From Lampris incognitus (Eukaryota > Chordata > Actinopteri > Lampriformes > Lampridae): 64,000 nt of DNA. The position numbers and the translations under genes were made by a program. The DNA is taken from assembly GCF_029633865.1 (NCBI RefSeq), contig NC_079222.1, positions 34,632,348 to 34,696,347 on the forward strand, in the 5' to 3' direction. How positions within the stretch are numbered: the first letter of the stretch is position 1; each line of letters begins with the position of its first letter. A model generated the notes under the pieces. It saw only the letters and a list, made by a program, of their open reading frames with translations, was not told the DNA's origin and did not search any database. Below are positions 22,433-36,800 of this stretch, piece after piece.

Positions 22433-22629
22433 ACAAGCAGAAGCTGGACAGACTCCACGATGTGATTAGTTCATATAATTCGACAACTCGAGCAAATTTT
22501 AGCACATCAGTATTAAAACTTGACCATATCTTCCAGCAATTAAATCGTTCACTACAAGCAAAATAAACCTTACATGTATACTTGAAATTTACATGTATTC
22601 ATTGAATATAGTATTATGTGGTTTGGATA

Positions 22630-22998
22630 TGGGCAGCATGGTGGCGCAGTAGTTAGCACAGTCGCCTCACAGCAAAAAGGTCCTGGGTTCGAGCCCTGGG
22701 GTAGTCCAACTTTGGGGGTTGTCCCGGGTCGTCCTCTGTGTAGAGTTTGCATGTTCTCCCCGTGTCTGCGTGGGTTTCCTCCGGGGGCTCCGGTTTCCTC
22801 CCACAGTCCAAAGACATGTAGGTCAGGTGAATCAGCCATACTAAATTGTCCCTAGGTGTGTGTGTGTCAGCCCTGTGATGGCCTGGCAGCCTGTCCAGGG
22901 TGTCTCCCCACCTGCCACCCAATGACTGCTGGGCTAGGCTCCAGCATCCCCACGACCCAGAGAGCAGGATGAGCAGTTTGGATAATGGATGGATGGAT
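22630..22998 (+). mobile_element. tRNA-derived SINE (family A)
   Basis: A second copy close to that at 21,597, with TAGTTAGCACAGTC and GGGTTCGAGCCC boxes and a (GGAT)n tail. It lies just past the CM1-gene stop codons and is followed directly by a LINE fragment. Confidence 0.7.
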
Positions 22999-23435
22999 GG
23001 TTTGGAGACGGTGGCACTGATGAAAAGACAGGAGGTGGAGCTGGAGGTGGCAGAGTTGAAGATGTTCATTGGGAGTGACGAAGAAGGACGGGATTATTAA
23101 CGAGTATATCAGAGGGACAGCTCAGGTTGGACGGTTTGGAGACAAAGCAAGAGAGGAAAGATTGAGATGGTTTGGACATGTGTGGAGGAGAGATGATGGG
23201 TATATTGGGAGAAGGATGCTGAATATGGAGCTGCCAGGGAAGAGGAGAAGAGGAAGGCCAAAGAGGAGGTTTATGGATGTGGTGAGAGAGGACATGCAGG
23301 TGGCTGGTGTGACAGAGGAAGATGCAGAGGACAGGAAGAGATGGAAACGGATGATCCGCTGTGGCGCCCCCTAACGGGAGCAGCCGAAAGTAACTAGTAG
23401 TAGTTAGTAGTAGTAGTAGTAGTAGTAGTAGCAGT
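22999..23435 (+). mobile_element. LINE ORF2 C-terminal fragment with (TAG)n tail
   Basis: Frames read [20 protein letters not shown], then [40 protein letters not shown] and [16 protein letters not shown]. This is the C-terminal end of a common fish LINE, broken by one frameshift near 23,070. It ends in GGCGCCCCCTAACGGGAGCA and a (GTA)n tail. Related copies are at 38,576 and 39,930. Confidence 0.7.
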
Positions 23436-23916
23436 AGATGTTGAGCTGGTCATTTTAAAAGTAGCTCACTAGCCAAAAACGTTTGAGCACCCCTGCTGTA
23501 GTTTAATGCATTTAGTCAAATCTGACTAAAAATTATTTGATTTATTCACATGACACAACATGGTGGAAAAAACATTGCATGCAATGTGATCCTTTACATT
23601 GAACTTAGGTAATGAAATTCCATGGAAAATTTTCACGTAATTGAAATACTTTTAAGTAAAATTTTTAAGCTTTTTTTTTTTTTTTAGTGTGGAAGCTATT
23701 CAAGAAAAATCCCACTGTTTATTCAAGAACATATTTGTTTAAATTCATATTTCATTTATGTGACAATACTGAGAGGTGTGTGACTCATGTAATAATTTTT
23801 TGGTATTGATTTTGCATCACTGAAGTTCAGGGTTCAAGATTCAGCGCTGATTTAAAACAGTAGATGGCGTGTTGAGCCATTTTCAACCCATGAAATGCTT
23901 TATTTATATACATATA

Positions 23917-23956
<40 letters not shown>

Positions 23957-24655
23957 TAAGAAATGTCAATATTAACACATGCATTGATGTATTTCATCAC
24001 TGTACAGTCATGACATTCAGTTTATAGCTCAAAAACACATTAAAATATTTAGTACCTCTTTAAAGTAAACCTTATGGTAGTGTACTGCAACAGTACTGCA
24101 CTGTATTAACAGACTATGTGCCAGTTGTATTTGAAATAAACGACTTCAGTATTTAGTAAAGAACACAGCACACACTATTTTATAGTAATTTATTTTTAAC
24201 GTCTAAATATTTGCAAATGTTTTCTCACCTTTAAATTTCATGAATCAAATTGACATAGTAGTTAACAAGATCATGATTTTTTTTATTAGCAAATTTACAA
24301 CACGAAATGGCAGGGTACAGTGTCTTATACAACAACAACAAATCTTACTTTATTCAGACACAAAGCTAGGTCCATGTTAAAGACAACAACAAAGAAATAC
24401 AACACAAGACAAGAAGGTAGGCTAGTGACTTTCTGACTTTTCCTATTTATCCATATTCAGCAATGCTTTTCTAGTTTATTGTTAGCTAGTCGTCGGAAGC
24501 TAATGTTAGCTTATTCATCTTGAATGACCTGTTTCTCTTATTTGCTGCTCTGTGTAAAGCACGTTGTAACGTAGTTTGAAAAGTGCTATACAAAGACTAT
24601 TATTATTATTATTATTATCATTAAAGGTTATATGGCTGTACAACAACGTTGCCTG
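23436..24655. other. Intergenic, no gene seen
   Basis: AT-rich, with a (TA)n tract at 23,918-23,954 and an L2-type tail ending in (ATT)n at 24,555-24,622. No coding signal. Confidence 0.5.
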
Positions 24656-24659
24656 TTTT

Positions 24660-24830
24660 TCAGCACTGTCGTGTGTGCGCGTGCGCGCGCGCTCGCGTTA
24701 TTCTTGTCCCTCCGCACATCCAGTAATCAGCTGATTTAAGGAGGTGAAAGGTCAGCAGGCTAGCTCAGATAGCCAGCTAACACAGCTTAGCTACAGCCAG
24801 CTCTACCGGTGACGTGTACCACGCAGCTAA
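24660..24830 (+). promoter_or_regulatory. Promoter and 5' UTR region of TRAPPC13
   Basis: A CpG-rich spot (GTGTGCGCGTGCGCGCGCGC at about 24,671) lies 150 bp upstream of the TRAPPC13 start. No TATA box is evident, as expected for a housekeeping gene. Confidence 0.4.
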
Positions 24831-27800
24831 ATGGACGTAAATCAGGCGAAACAGGAGCATCTACTCGCATTAAAAGGTGAATAATGGTTTATCACGAGAT
24901 GGTTTGTGTTAGTTGTGGCGAGATGTTGTTTTAGAAGCTTTACTGCACCGGTTGTTTGAATCCCACTGAACTAGCCTGCTGTTAGCTGCTAACAAATGGC
25001 AGCCAGCAAAACAACAACAAGGATAAAACAACCATGTGTCAGCCTCCAACGCGTTAACTTCGTAAGAACAGTTTTAGATAAGTATCTGAAACCAGGTAGC
25101 TAACCCTAGCTAGTGGCATCGTTGTTTTGATTGATACTGTGACCTAATAAATCCACTAGCTTCAGGTGTTCTGTTGTTTTCAGAATGGTAAAGGCACATA
25201 CTGTTTTATGACCAGTTTGGCAATAGATGTGTGTACTATGGCTGGACCCGAGGTTGCAGACACACAACTGAAATGACTAAAGAGAAAAACCTCTTGGCAA
25301 GGTGCACAGCTTTCCATGCTGAGAGATCAGATTTTGCTAACGCATACGTAGTAGAGCTCCACAGGTCTATAAGAAGGCACAAAACCACGTCCTTCTGTCT
25401 GACGTTTGCAATGACTGTTTCATGTTACCCAGCTCAACTGCTTGTCTTTCAGGCCTGCTGCGCCATCTCGACTTATCGATAACTGAATTTCACAAAAGTA
25501 ATGGTAAAAATGAGATTCAGTAAGGTAATGGTTAGTCCAAGTCTGCACTTGCTGTTAACTCTTTTGCTTATTGATTGATTTATTCATAAGAAGAAAGGTT
25601 TGGAAGGACACAGAACCATGAAGCCAGTCATGTGCAGTCAATGAGGCTCCAATCACCGTAATGTTCATGCAGATCTGTCATACTAGGCCAGTACAGAATT
25701 AGTAAATGAATGAGAATGAAAACATTAAAACCTGTGTGAACATGTGCCTCACCTTGTAAAATAAGTCTACTGGCTGTGCTTACTGGTGACAAAAATGTCT
25801 TTTCTTTTCAGTGATGCGGTTAACAAAACCAACTCTCTTCACAAACATGCCTGTGACATGTGAGGAAAGAGATCTCCCAGGTAAAAATGTTTTCCCTCCA
25901 TAAGATAAGGTTATCAAATCAAAGATGGTGGAGGGTTTGCTATCTTGATTAGTTTGTGGCAAATAGGTCTCTATTCTTCCACATTTCACCTCATTTACAT
26001 AAAAAAAACAATATCCACCAAACACACAACAGCTGATTTCACTATTTAACACACCTTCAACAAGCAACTGGACAACTAATTAGTGAAATAAGCAGGTTTA
26101 GTGTTGATGCTAATTGCAGAATTGCACATTTTTTGTTCTTTACTACTTGGATGTATATTTGTTGATTATTAATGCTGTTAAATTTAAAGCTGAAATTATG
26201 ACTTGATTAATTACTAAGGCTTATTTGTTTGACTGAAGAGCTCCAGACTTCCTAATTTATTTATACTGGCATTAATGTGTTGTTAAAATAACATTTACAC
26301 AAAACACATGCAACCAGAGTACCAAAAGTAAAATTTTATAAACCATTGATCCAACACTCACTACAAAACTGCCTGGGTATGAGCAATTGGATGGAAATAG
26401 ATAAGCTGAAAGAATCAAATTTCGATTTTTACTGGACTCAGGCTTACTTTGTCATGTAAAGACAAGTTACAGTAACTTAAATTAACCCATATTATTTTAT
26501 TTCATTGCTTGCATTTGCCTCTATATTTGAAATTGTATATGATATGATTACTTGGATAAAACATTGGTGACGATTCCACTTCACATCTGGTTTACAGATT
26601 GAGATACGGCTTACAAATTTAGAAATTTATAGTGTTTGTTTTTCCTGCCGTTGGATCCCAGCATAGAGCAATGTGATCACCGTTGATGGCAACCTAACCC
26701 CGCATGGCCCATGAATCACTCTGACTCTTCTTGGTAGAGCTTCTATTTATGCAAAGGGATAAATATGATTAGAAGGCATGCAGCAATGTAAATAAAAAAA
26801 TGATAAGTTGAATTATATAAGGAACACTAAGTTAATTCCATGCCACCATGTTCTATATACCAGCTTTTGCTGCATGCAGTAGGTACATGGTCTCTCTGAT
26901 ATTCTGATTATTATTCTTTATATTTAAAGGTTGGGCACTAAAGTGTAGCAAAGCATGAGACACATGACTTAGCAGGTTAACAATATGGTAGCCCCAAAGA
27001 GAACCCTGTCCTCCCATCCTGCAGGGTCATTTTGTTTTTCCCTATGGTTGTCAAGTCAAGTCAATTGTATTTGAATAGCCCAATATCACACAACATCCTG
27101 TCTTGGGGTTTTCTTTCAGTGGGCACTGCTGGAAGTGTTGTAGACAACAATGGTGTGTCCAAAACGACACTATATGATAATGTTAGTTATGTCAGCACAA
27201 TCAAAACACATATCTACACTAGCCACAGAGAATTGGGAAAGAGGTATAGACTGGTTGATAATGACTCGTCACCTCAAACGATTTTTTTATATGACTAATA
27301 AAAACCTTTCTGATGTATTTTCAGTTTAATTTACAAATTGGAGTAGTTTTTATGACAACAACTTGTTGCACGTGTATTTTCGTAACAGAGGCATACTGAC
27401 TATTTTGGTTATTTAGCATGAAGATCATCAGCAACATCCCAGACTGAAGTTATTACAATGCACCAAGACATACATTTTTCTCATGCTGTGATCAATAAAC
27501 AAAACCAGTATTGTGTTTCTTTTTGTATAGCGTCTCTAACTTTGCTAAAAAAACTGATAATTTATTTTCCCCTTCTTCTTCTTGCACTATGTTGTTATTA
27601 TTGTTAGTATTGATGTCGTTTACATTGTTGATGTCATTTTCATAAAAAAAAAAAAAACACATGATTGGATGTCCGGGTAGCGTAGCGGTCTATTCCGTTG
27701 CCTACCAACGAGGGAATCGCCAGTTTGAATCCCCGTGTTACCTCCGGCTTGGTCGGGCATCCCTGCAGACGCAATTGACCATGTCTGCGGGTGGGAAGCC

Positions 27801-30800
27801 GGGTGTGGGCACGTGTCCTGATCGCTGCACTTGCGCCTCCTCTGGTCGGTCAGGACGCCTGTTTTGGGGGGAGGGGGAACGGGGGAATAGCGTGATCCTC
27901 CCATGCGCTACGTCCCCCTGGTGAAACTCCTCACTGTCAGGTGAAAAGAAACGGCTGGTGACTCCACATGTATCGGAGGAGGCATGTGGAGTCACTATTT
28001 AGGCACGTTGCCAATTAGGATACAATGTTACAACTCTGCTGTGCATTCCTGACATTATGTCAAGCTTCTTATTTTCACCTCTCCAAGGGGGAGTGATGAC
28101 AGTGTCGGTAACATGAGGTCGTATGTCTCTTCACAGGTGATTTGTTTGGTCAACTCATGAAGGTAGACCCATCCACCATTAAAGGAGCGGAGGCGTTAAT
28201 GCTTGGAGAGATGCTCACATTGCCACAAAACTTTGGGTAATGAAAGTAATTTTGTCGTAAACAATTAAGAGCAGGATCACGTGTAGTTTTAGCTCGAAAA
28301 GTTGCCTTTTGTTGTTTTATCATTGTATCATTTCAGCATAGCTAATTGTATCTGAGAACAAAACCATTGAAATACGCTATGCTGTGCTGTATTCACTTTC
28401 CCCTGGTGCTTTTTAATTGCATTTTCCATTTGTCTGGATTAAACAGTAATATTTTCCTTGGTGAGACCTTCTCCAGTTATATAAGTGTTCATAATGACAG
28501 CAAGCAGGTTGTGAAGGACATACTTGTAAAGGTATTGTACAAAAAACTACAACAAAAGCATGTTATCTTACGTACTTTTCAGTTCTTACACATGACCTGC
28601 AATAAGACCTCTTTATGTGATCCCGTGTAGGCCGATTTGCAGACCAGCTCGCAGAGGCTCAATCTCTCGGCGTCCAACTCTGCAGTTGCAGAACTCAAAC
28701 CGAAGTGCTGCATTGATGACGTCATCCACCATGAAGTCAAAGAAATTGGAACTCATATGTGAGTTGTTTTAAAGCATTAGACTCAATATCATGAGTCACA
28801 GGCTGTATTTGCAAGCTGACCCTTACTTTCTTCCCAACTCCAGCCTAGTTTGTGCGGTCAGTTACACCACCCGGTACGGGGAGAAACTTTATTTCCGGAA
28901 GTTCTTCAAGTTTCAGGTGATCTATACTTGATTCCTCTTTTTAGACGACTGGAGTAAAATGACGTGCAGACCTAACACGAGCTTGAGAAATATCACAGGT
29001 CTACAGTAGGGCTAGAAGTAATTGGCACACAAGCGACAGGTGTTGTGCGCTTGTTTTACAGTCTGTGGCCCTCAGTATGTGAAAGGATCATAACTCGATC
29101 TTTTAACCACATTTGAAAGAGGCCCGGCTACAGTTTTACTCCGTAGTTTTTGGATTTATTTGGGATTTTGAAGGAACGGTGTCAGGATAGGCTCGGCACT
29201 GTCAGTACCATATTGTTCAGCTCTATATTTTTCCTCTGGAATGGAGGAGCAATGTGAGAGACCAACATTTAGCTTGCAATCTATCTTCAATCAGGTTTTG
29301 AAGCCGCTCGATGTAAAAACCAAGTTCTACAATGCGGAGGTAAGCTTGCTGTGATTTATTTGCTTCATTTCTTAACCTGCTTGCACCAACATAATACAAA
29401 GTACAGCTATAAACATAAAATAAAAATCTACCCTCACCTCTCACCATGGCTTTCTACCAATTAAAGAACTGTACTGAATGACATACAAGTTCTCATTGTC
29501 TCAAACGTAACATGGCTCATACTACATTACATAGAGAGGAACTTTTCAAGATGCTAATATAGACAAATGGATGACACTGATGTCCTGGAAAATCCTTTTA
29601 TCTCCAATAAGTGTAATTTTGAAACATTTTCAAAAGGTATTAACTGTCAAATTAACACTGAGACTTCAATTTATAGTATAACACTTGTTCTATACAAGGA
29701 GAGGTCACACTGTTGAACCTTACATTTGGAGAGGAAAGGCTTTTCCAGGGCAGCGACAGTTAGATTTCCTTCCTCATGTTCATATCTGTAGCATTTTCAA
29801 TTGGAATGCACATATTCATTGTCATTATCTCTGGCATGTAACTTCATTTATTTATTATGTCTCGTGTTTTATTTTCTCCATTAGAGTGACCTCAGTTCTG
29901 TGGTAATTGTTTTCTCTGTTCTCATCACTGAGCATTAGCTTTTATTAATCCTTTCGGTGCAGCAGTTTGTCTTTTTCTGGGGCTGGTAAGAAGGAGCAAA
30001 AAGTAAATAAATGGAAAATTACGGGGTTGGCCAATGCAACTAGTAAAGTATTGTAGACAAGGAACTGTTAAACAGAATCTCTAGCTATATATTTCATTGT
30101 ATTGGTAAAGATAGGGTTGCAGCAATGCAGAATTAAAAATCAGCACATTCAGGGATCAAGACGATTCTTTCAAAACAACTAGTGGCAACGTGTAGCTGAT
30201 GATTCTTCCTTGAGTGTATTTGTAACCCAAGAGGTGGTTTTCAGCATCCTGTCAGATACAAAATAATGACAATTTCTTTTCTATTTTATTTTTAAATATT
30301 TCATATTTTATTTATTTATTTAATCTTATTTTTTAATATTTTATTTTTTATTGTTGTATTTCAGGAACTAACTTGAAGGAGTGTACTTTGAGTTAGATAA
30401 ATGATGAAAGTTTATAAAAAAGAAATAAATGTTTAACTTGTGTTTTTAAAGTTGTGTAATTGAAGTTGTGTTTTTTAAAATGACCATATTTTAAACATTT
30501 AAGCATAAAACTTATGGAAGCAGAACTGCCAAAAAGTCGGCATCAGCCGGTTTTCCAGAATAATTGGAAATTGGTGTCAGCCAGCAATTTTCATATTGTT
30601 GCATAACTAAGTGCAACATGGGTTTTCCATTATGTTGCGTTTGCTCCTTCTTTGGATGCTTATGCCCATGTGCTAACTCATCTCACACAGTGCTTGCGTA
30701 AGCGTTAACTTTGTGGGTAGGATTTGCATTATTGTACTGCAAAATATTGAGAAAATGGTCCTTTCATTCGAGAACAGAATTCCTTATGCTTGTATGCACA

Positions 30801-33800
30801 CTGCTGTTGCCCAGTCTTCGCACACAAAAGTACCCTGCTTCTGCTCAAAACTACACGCTCACGCAAATCATTCGAATCTTGGGATCTCACTTCTCGCTGT
30901 CAGATTTTCTGTGCAGCAGCACTGTCAAAAGTCCCAAACCAATGAAAATATATTATGGGCTTGACCAATGAAATCACTGCTGAATCACAGTAGATCAATG
31001 TAATTAGTCTGCAGAGTGCAGACTAGGTCAATGAAACACCCACCCATGACATCTGTGCTAGAGACAAGCTGCTTTTTTTGGAAGGGGGATAAGTTCTTGT
31101 CACTTTGGCAGATTGACACGGCAAACACAGGTAAGAAATTTGTTTCATAGACTCAGTTTATTAACATGGTTCAAATATTTAACTATTTCTTTACTCGCTG
31201 TAAATGTCAGTTCACTCACTCAACTACAAATTTTATTGGAAAAAGCTTGCACACAAAAATGTTAGTTTCGTACAGTACAGTAACATTAAAGTTACAAGTA
31301 CACCAGTCACAAGATAACTGTGTCACATGAACCTTGTCTGATTGGAAATTTGTCAGGTCAACAGAACTTTTTTTTATGTATATATATATTAGCATTGATT
31401 TGAAGATACATGCTAGGATGCACTGGGACACATCATCAGATATGTTTCCTGAGGTCCTTGGGTGTTTCAGTCTTTCAGCATCATACACCCTCACTCAGGC
31501 GACCCAGCCAGGGGTGATCAGGCCCTGGCTTGTATCCCAGCTGCATTGGCCCACAGATTACGCCTTCTGATCCAAAGCCATCTGGAGGTCTTCTCTGCAG
31601 CCTCTGTGGTAGACTTGATGGCTTTCTGTTTTGCAGCCCCAGTGATGCCAAGTAGAGTGTAGACCTTGCACAGTGAGCAGCCAGCAAAGCCTATACACCC
31701 CACTTCAATGGGCTCATAACGCGCCTTTCAGCTTCTCCTCCAGCACTGATCCACCAGCTCCTGGTACTTGGACTGCTTCCGCTCATTTGCCTCTTCCACC
31801 CGGTCCTCCCAGGGAACTGTCAGCTCTATAAGGAGCACCTGCTTTGAAGACGCTGATGATAGCACTACGTCTGGTCTCAGCGAAGTTGTCATAATGTGGT
31901 CCCGAAACCTGAGCTGCTCCCCCAAGTCAACGCTTAGCTCCCAGTCTGACACAGGTGAAGAAACCAACTGCTGATCTGGGCTGTGACTGAGGCTACTCAC
32001 CAGCCCTGACAAAGGCAATGTTCCTCTGTCCGCAGGCCTGCTTGTTGTTGGCCACAGCTTCGGAGATGGCCTCTGCGACTGTCTTCAGCACTTGGTTATG
32101 TCACCAGTGGTATCAGCCCTCCCCCAGGGCTGATGGGCAGCTGCTGAGGATGTGCTCGAGTGAACCTTTTCCAGGGCACAGGGGACATGATGGAGAATCC
32201 TGTCCCAGAGATGAAGATTTGCTGGGCTAGGCAGAACATCATACACAGCTTGTACCATGAACTTGATCCACTGCGGATCTGTCTGCCAGATATCTGCCCA
32301 GGATATCTTCCTCTCTAGTGCACCCTCCCACCTTGTCCATGCTCCCTGCTGCCACATGCCTACCATTCTGCTGGTCCTTTCCTCCTCGACACCTGCCTGA
32401 GCCTCCTTCTGGACTAGATGGTGTCTGTCCTTGCCATGGGTCTTATCATAGCAAGGTTGTGGGATGGCTCCCAGCCCTGCCCGTCCATTTTCCACCATGC
32501 CCTCCAAAGCCCTGTGTCTCAGCCAAGACTCTGCTATCTCCAGGCCTTCCTGGGATTTCTGCTTCCTGCCTGTCCGCACCATAATTCCTGCTGATGCCAC
32601 TCTAGAGTGTTTGGAGTCCCGACAGAGCAGTGCCTTTCTTGTGTGAGAAACCCGGAACGCCTCTTCGTGGCTGCTGATAGGGAGTTGGAGTTTGTTGCAC
32701 ATCCCATACAGTACAGCACTGCTAAGGCAGAACTGAACAGAGAACTGAACATAAAAATACTTACAGGCAAATTTTTTATGGCTAGACAATGAGAGTCAAA
32801 AGAGAGGACAATACCGTGTCTGTTGTACATATTGTGACTTCCACACGGGCTACGGCAACTGTACAGTCACACTTCTAAAGGCAAATGCACAATTGCAATC
32901 AACCTCAACCACTGCCCAAACACCCCTGCAGCCAGACAACACACTCCCCGCCTGTTATAATACATTATAACACTAGTATGTCCATTTCATGAGTAAAACA
33001 GCTTCAGAGATGGGTCTAAAGTACACCTTCTGAGTGCCCTGCTTGACGACTTTCACATCCACCTTGCGAACATTATTTGTCTTGACTGGGAATGGCGTTC
33101 ACTACCTCTCCTATAGGCCATTTATTCCTCTTGACTTGTGCATCCTTCAGAAGCACATCATCTTCTTTATTCAGGATGGGTTTGTCTGCATGCCACTTTC
33201 GCCTTGGTTGGAGGGATGTCAGATATTCCTGATGCCAGCATTTCCAGAAAGAGTCGGCCAGAGTCTGAACCTGCTTACATTACTTGACGTAGAAGTCCTT
33301 GAGGTCATACTTCCCTGGGGGTGATGACACTGTCTCAACTTTCTGCATCAGAAGCATAGTGGGCGTGAGGACAGCCAGCATGTGTGGGTCAGATGACACA
33401 GGAACCAGAGGTCTGCCATTTATAATAACCATAACTTCTGACATAAGTGTGACTAGAACCTCGTGAGACAGACAAGAGGCATTTGTCTTTAATAGTAGTG
33501 CATCCAATATTCTACGAGCAACACCTATCATCCACTCCCACATTCCACCCATGTGTGAGGAGTGGGGAGGGTTGAACTTCCAGGTGCTGCCTTGGTCTTG
33601 GAGGTAAGCTGCCAGTTCAGATGGCAGACCCAGTCATCTCCAGAGTTAGCTACTGATCTTCCTCTTCAAGGTCTCAACTGTCGACAGGGTTACCTCGTAA
33701 ACCAGCAGAGGCCAGAGGACTTGGGGTAAGATGCAGTGTAGGTAAATCCAAGCCTTGAACCTGCAAGGTAGGCCAGACTTGTCTACTGTGGTGAGCCAAG

Positions 33801-36800
33801 TCTCAAGCTCTTTGATGGTTGCTTGAAATGCCACTGTATCCCTAAAGCGACAGTCAAAGACCTTTCCTAGACTTGACTGATTTCTTGGTAATGGATGGGA
33901 TTGCAATGCCATCCAAAAAAAAAAAAAAGTGAAACTGGTCCACCACTTTTCCCCTCTTCAACACCATGGCTCTGGATTTGGCTGGTTTAAAATCATCCTG
34001 ATCATGTCATGATTTAGAATCAACCTTGCCCAAGAAATTGAGATTTGCTGGGCTAGGCAGTACGTCATACATGGCTTGTACCATGAACTTGATCCACTGC
34101 AGTTCTACCTGCCAGATATCTGCCCAGGATATCTTCCTCTCCAGTGCACTCTCCCACCTTGTCCATGCTCCCTGCTGCCACATGCCTAACATTCTGCTGG
34201 TCCTTCCCTCCTCAACACCTGCCTGTGCCTCTTTCCGTACTAGATTGTGTCTGTCCTTGCCATGGGCCTTATCATAGCAAGGTTGTGGGTAGGCTCCCAG
34301 CCCTGTCCATCCAGTTGCCACTGTGCCCACCAAAGCCCTGTGCCTCAGCCGAGACTCTATCTCCAGGCCCTCATGGGCTTTCCACTTCCTGCCTGCTGAT
34401 GCCACTCTAGAGTCCCAATAGAGCAGTGTCTCTCTTGTGCGAGAAACCCTGACCTCCTATTCGTGGCTGCTGATAGGGAGCTGGAGTTTGTTGCTCCTCC
34501 TATACAGTGCTGCACTGCTCAGGCTGCATGGCAGACCCAGCCATCTCCAGAGGTAGCTACTGATCTCCCTCTCCAAGGTCTTCACTGTCAACAGGGTTAC
34601 CTCATAAACCAGCAGAGGCCAGAGGACTCGGGGTAAGATGCCATGTTGATAAATCCAAGCCTTAAACCTGCCAGGTAGGTAAGTCTACTGTGGTGAGCCA
34701 AGTCTCAAGCTCCTTGATTGTTGCTTGGATTGCTGCTGTATCCCTAAGGCTACAGTCAAAGTTTTTTTTTATTAAGAGGAAATATATATGCTACGGGCAA
34801 AAAGTTACCAGGTGGCTGAATGTTTATTAATAATAGCTTTATTTATATAGCACTTTTCTAAAACGATGTTACAAAGTGCTTTACAAATAAGTAAACCAGA
34901 CAAGGCAAAAATAAGAATAAGACCAGATAAGTAAGAGTAAAAATAAAAACTGTATAAATAAAAACAAATAAATATCAAATATCAGGATCAGAATCATGTT
35001 TATTGGCCATGTAGGTTTTCACAAACATGGATTTTAACTCCGGTTTTGTGGCTCTCTCAGTGTACTTAACATAGAATAACAACATTACAACTCAAAATTC
35101 TTCAGATATATACACAAGGGGTGACTATATACAGGTGAAATAAGAGGTGATAAAGTGCAATGGTGCAGAGAATATATCAGAGATGCTGAAATAGGTGTTA
35201 GCAGGCATACCGGTATTCGTACAATATACAGTAAAGTATAGTATATATTCAGAATACTTTATTCATCCCCAAGGGGAAATCCATATACAAAATGGTTGGA
35301 TTTATTGACATTGTTTAGCATTCATTTGACAAACGTTTCATATGCCCGAATGTACTCTTGATCCACCCACTAATTGAGGATGCATCGGTCGGTGACTTAT
35401 CAGATACACAAAGATCCTAGCATTCATTTCGACATTCTTTTTCTTCTTCTTTCGGCTTATTCCCTGTTTCTCAGGGGTCACCACAGCAGAATTTAGTTTC
35501 CATCGGTACCGTTTGAGGGCACAGCAGCAATGGCGACTGTTGTTAACGCGGGCCTCGACCGGTCCGGGATGGTCTTGTCAGTCCGTGTAATGATTTGGCA
35601 AAATTTTATCTCGGATGCCCTTCCTGACACAACCACTAACCCTATGGATGGGGGCACAGGTGAACCACTGGATGCCATCCCCAGTATTCATGGACTTACA
35701 CCAATACCAATGCCTGTCGCTTGAGCATTCATTTCAACATTAATGGACCATATCAACGTTTTGCACGTTTTCTCCCATTTACCATAAATCATGTTTATTT
35801 TATATGACTCCCTGCTATTTTCTAAAGCATACATTGAATGTGCTTCTCCTAGCTTCCAGGAAGCCATTGGTTTCCATCCGTTTCAGTACAGTATGAAAAT
35901 CAATTTGCAGAAACCTGGTTGGAAGGCAAAGCTCTCAATTTACCAGTCAGTTTTCGTACCAACCCTCACCCATGGTCATGAGCTTTGGGTAGTGACCGAA
36001 AGGGTGAGATCACGGATACAAGCGGTTGAAATGAATTTACTTCATAGGGTGTCTGGGCTCAGCCTTAGAGATAGGGTGAGGAGCTCGGACATCCGGAGGG
36101 AGCTCGGAGAACAGCTGCTGCTCCTTCGCGTCAAAAGGAGCCAGTTGAGGTAGTTCGGGCATCTGATAAGGCGCCTTCCGTTGGAGGATTTCCAGGCATG
36201 TTCAACTGGGAGGCGACCCCAGGGTAGGCCTAGAAGGGACTGGAGGGACTACATGTCCAATCTGGCCTGGGAACGTTCTTGGGATCCCCCAGGAGGAGTT
36301 GGAGGGCGTTGCTGGGGAGAGGGGCGTCTGGAGTGCCCTACTTAGCTTGCTGCCACCGCGACCCGACCCCGAAGAAGCGGCTGATGATGAGATGAGATGA
36401 ACCTCAAACTAGCATGAGATATTTTATCCGTCACATTGTTTGGTCACCCTCATTTTTTGTCAGTTACATTATCATTGCAGGATAATCCAGTTGACAGCGC
36501 AGATTGACTTGAGTAATTGATAGTGTACCCTTTCAACTGCATTATCTCACAACAATAACATAACTAACAAAAAATAAAGACAACTAAATGTTCACTGTGA
36601 TGGATTACACGCAAGTTTCAAGTTTTCAGAAAGCTGAATTTCATACCAGACTGAAATGAATTGAAACCAACAACAGGCTGGAAGGTAGGAAAAATGCTTT
36701 CATAAATCCAAATGTCTATGGTATACTTTGGAAAATGGTTGGAAGTAATGTGAAGTGTACCAACAGTGTAGATTTCAGATATTTTCCTTTTTTGTTTTTT

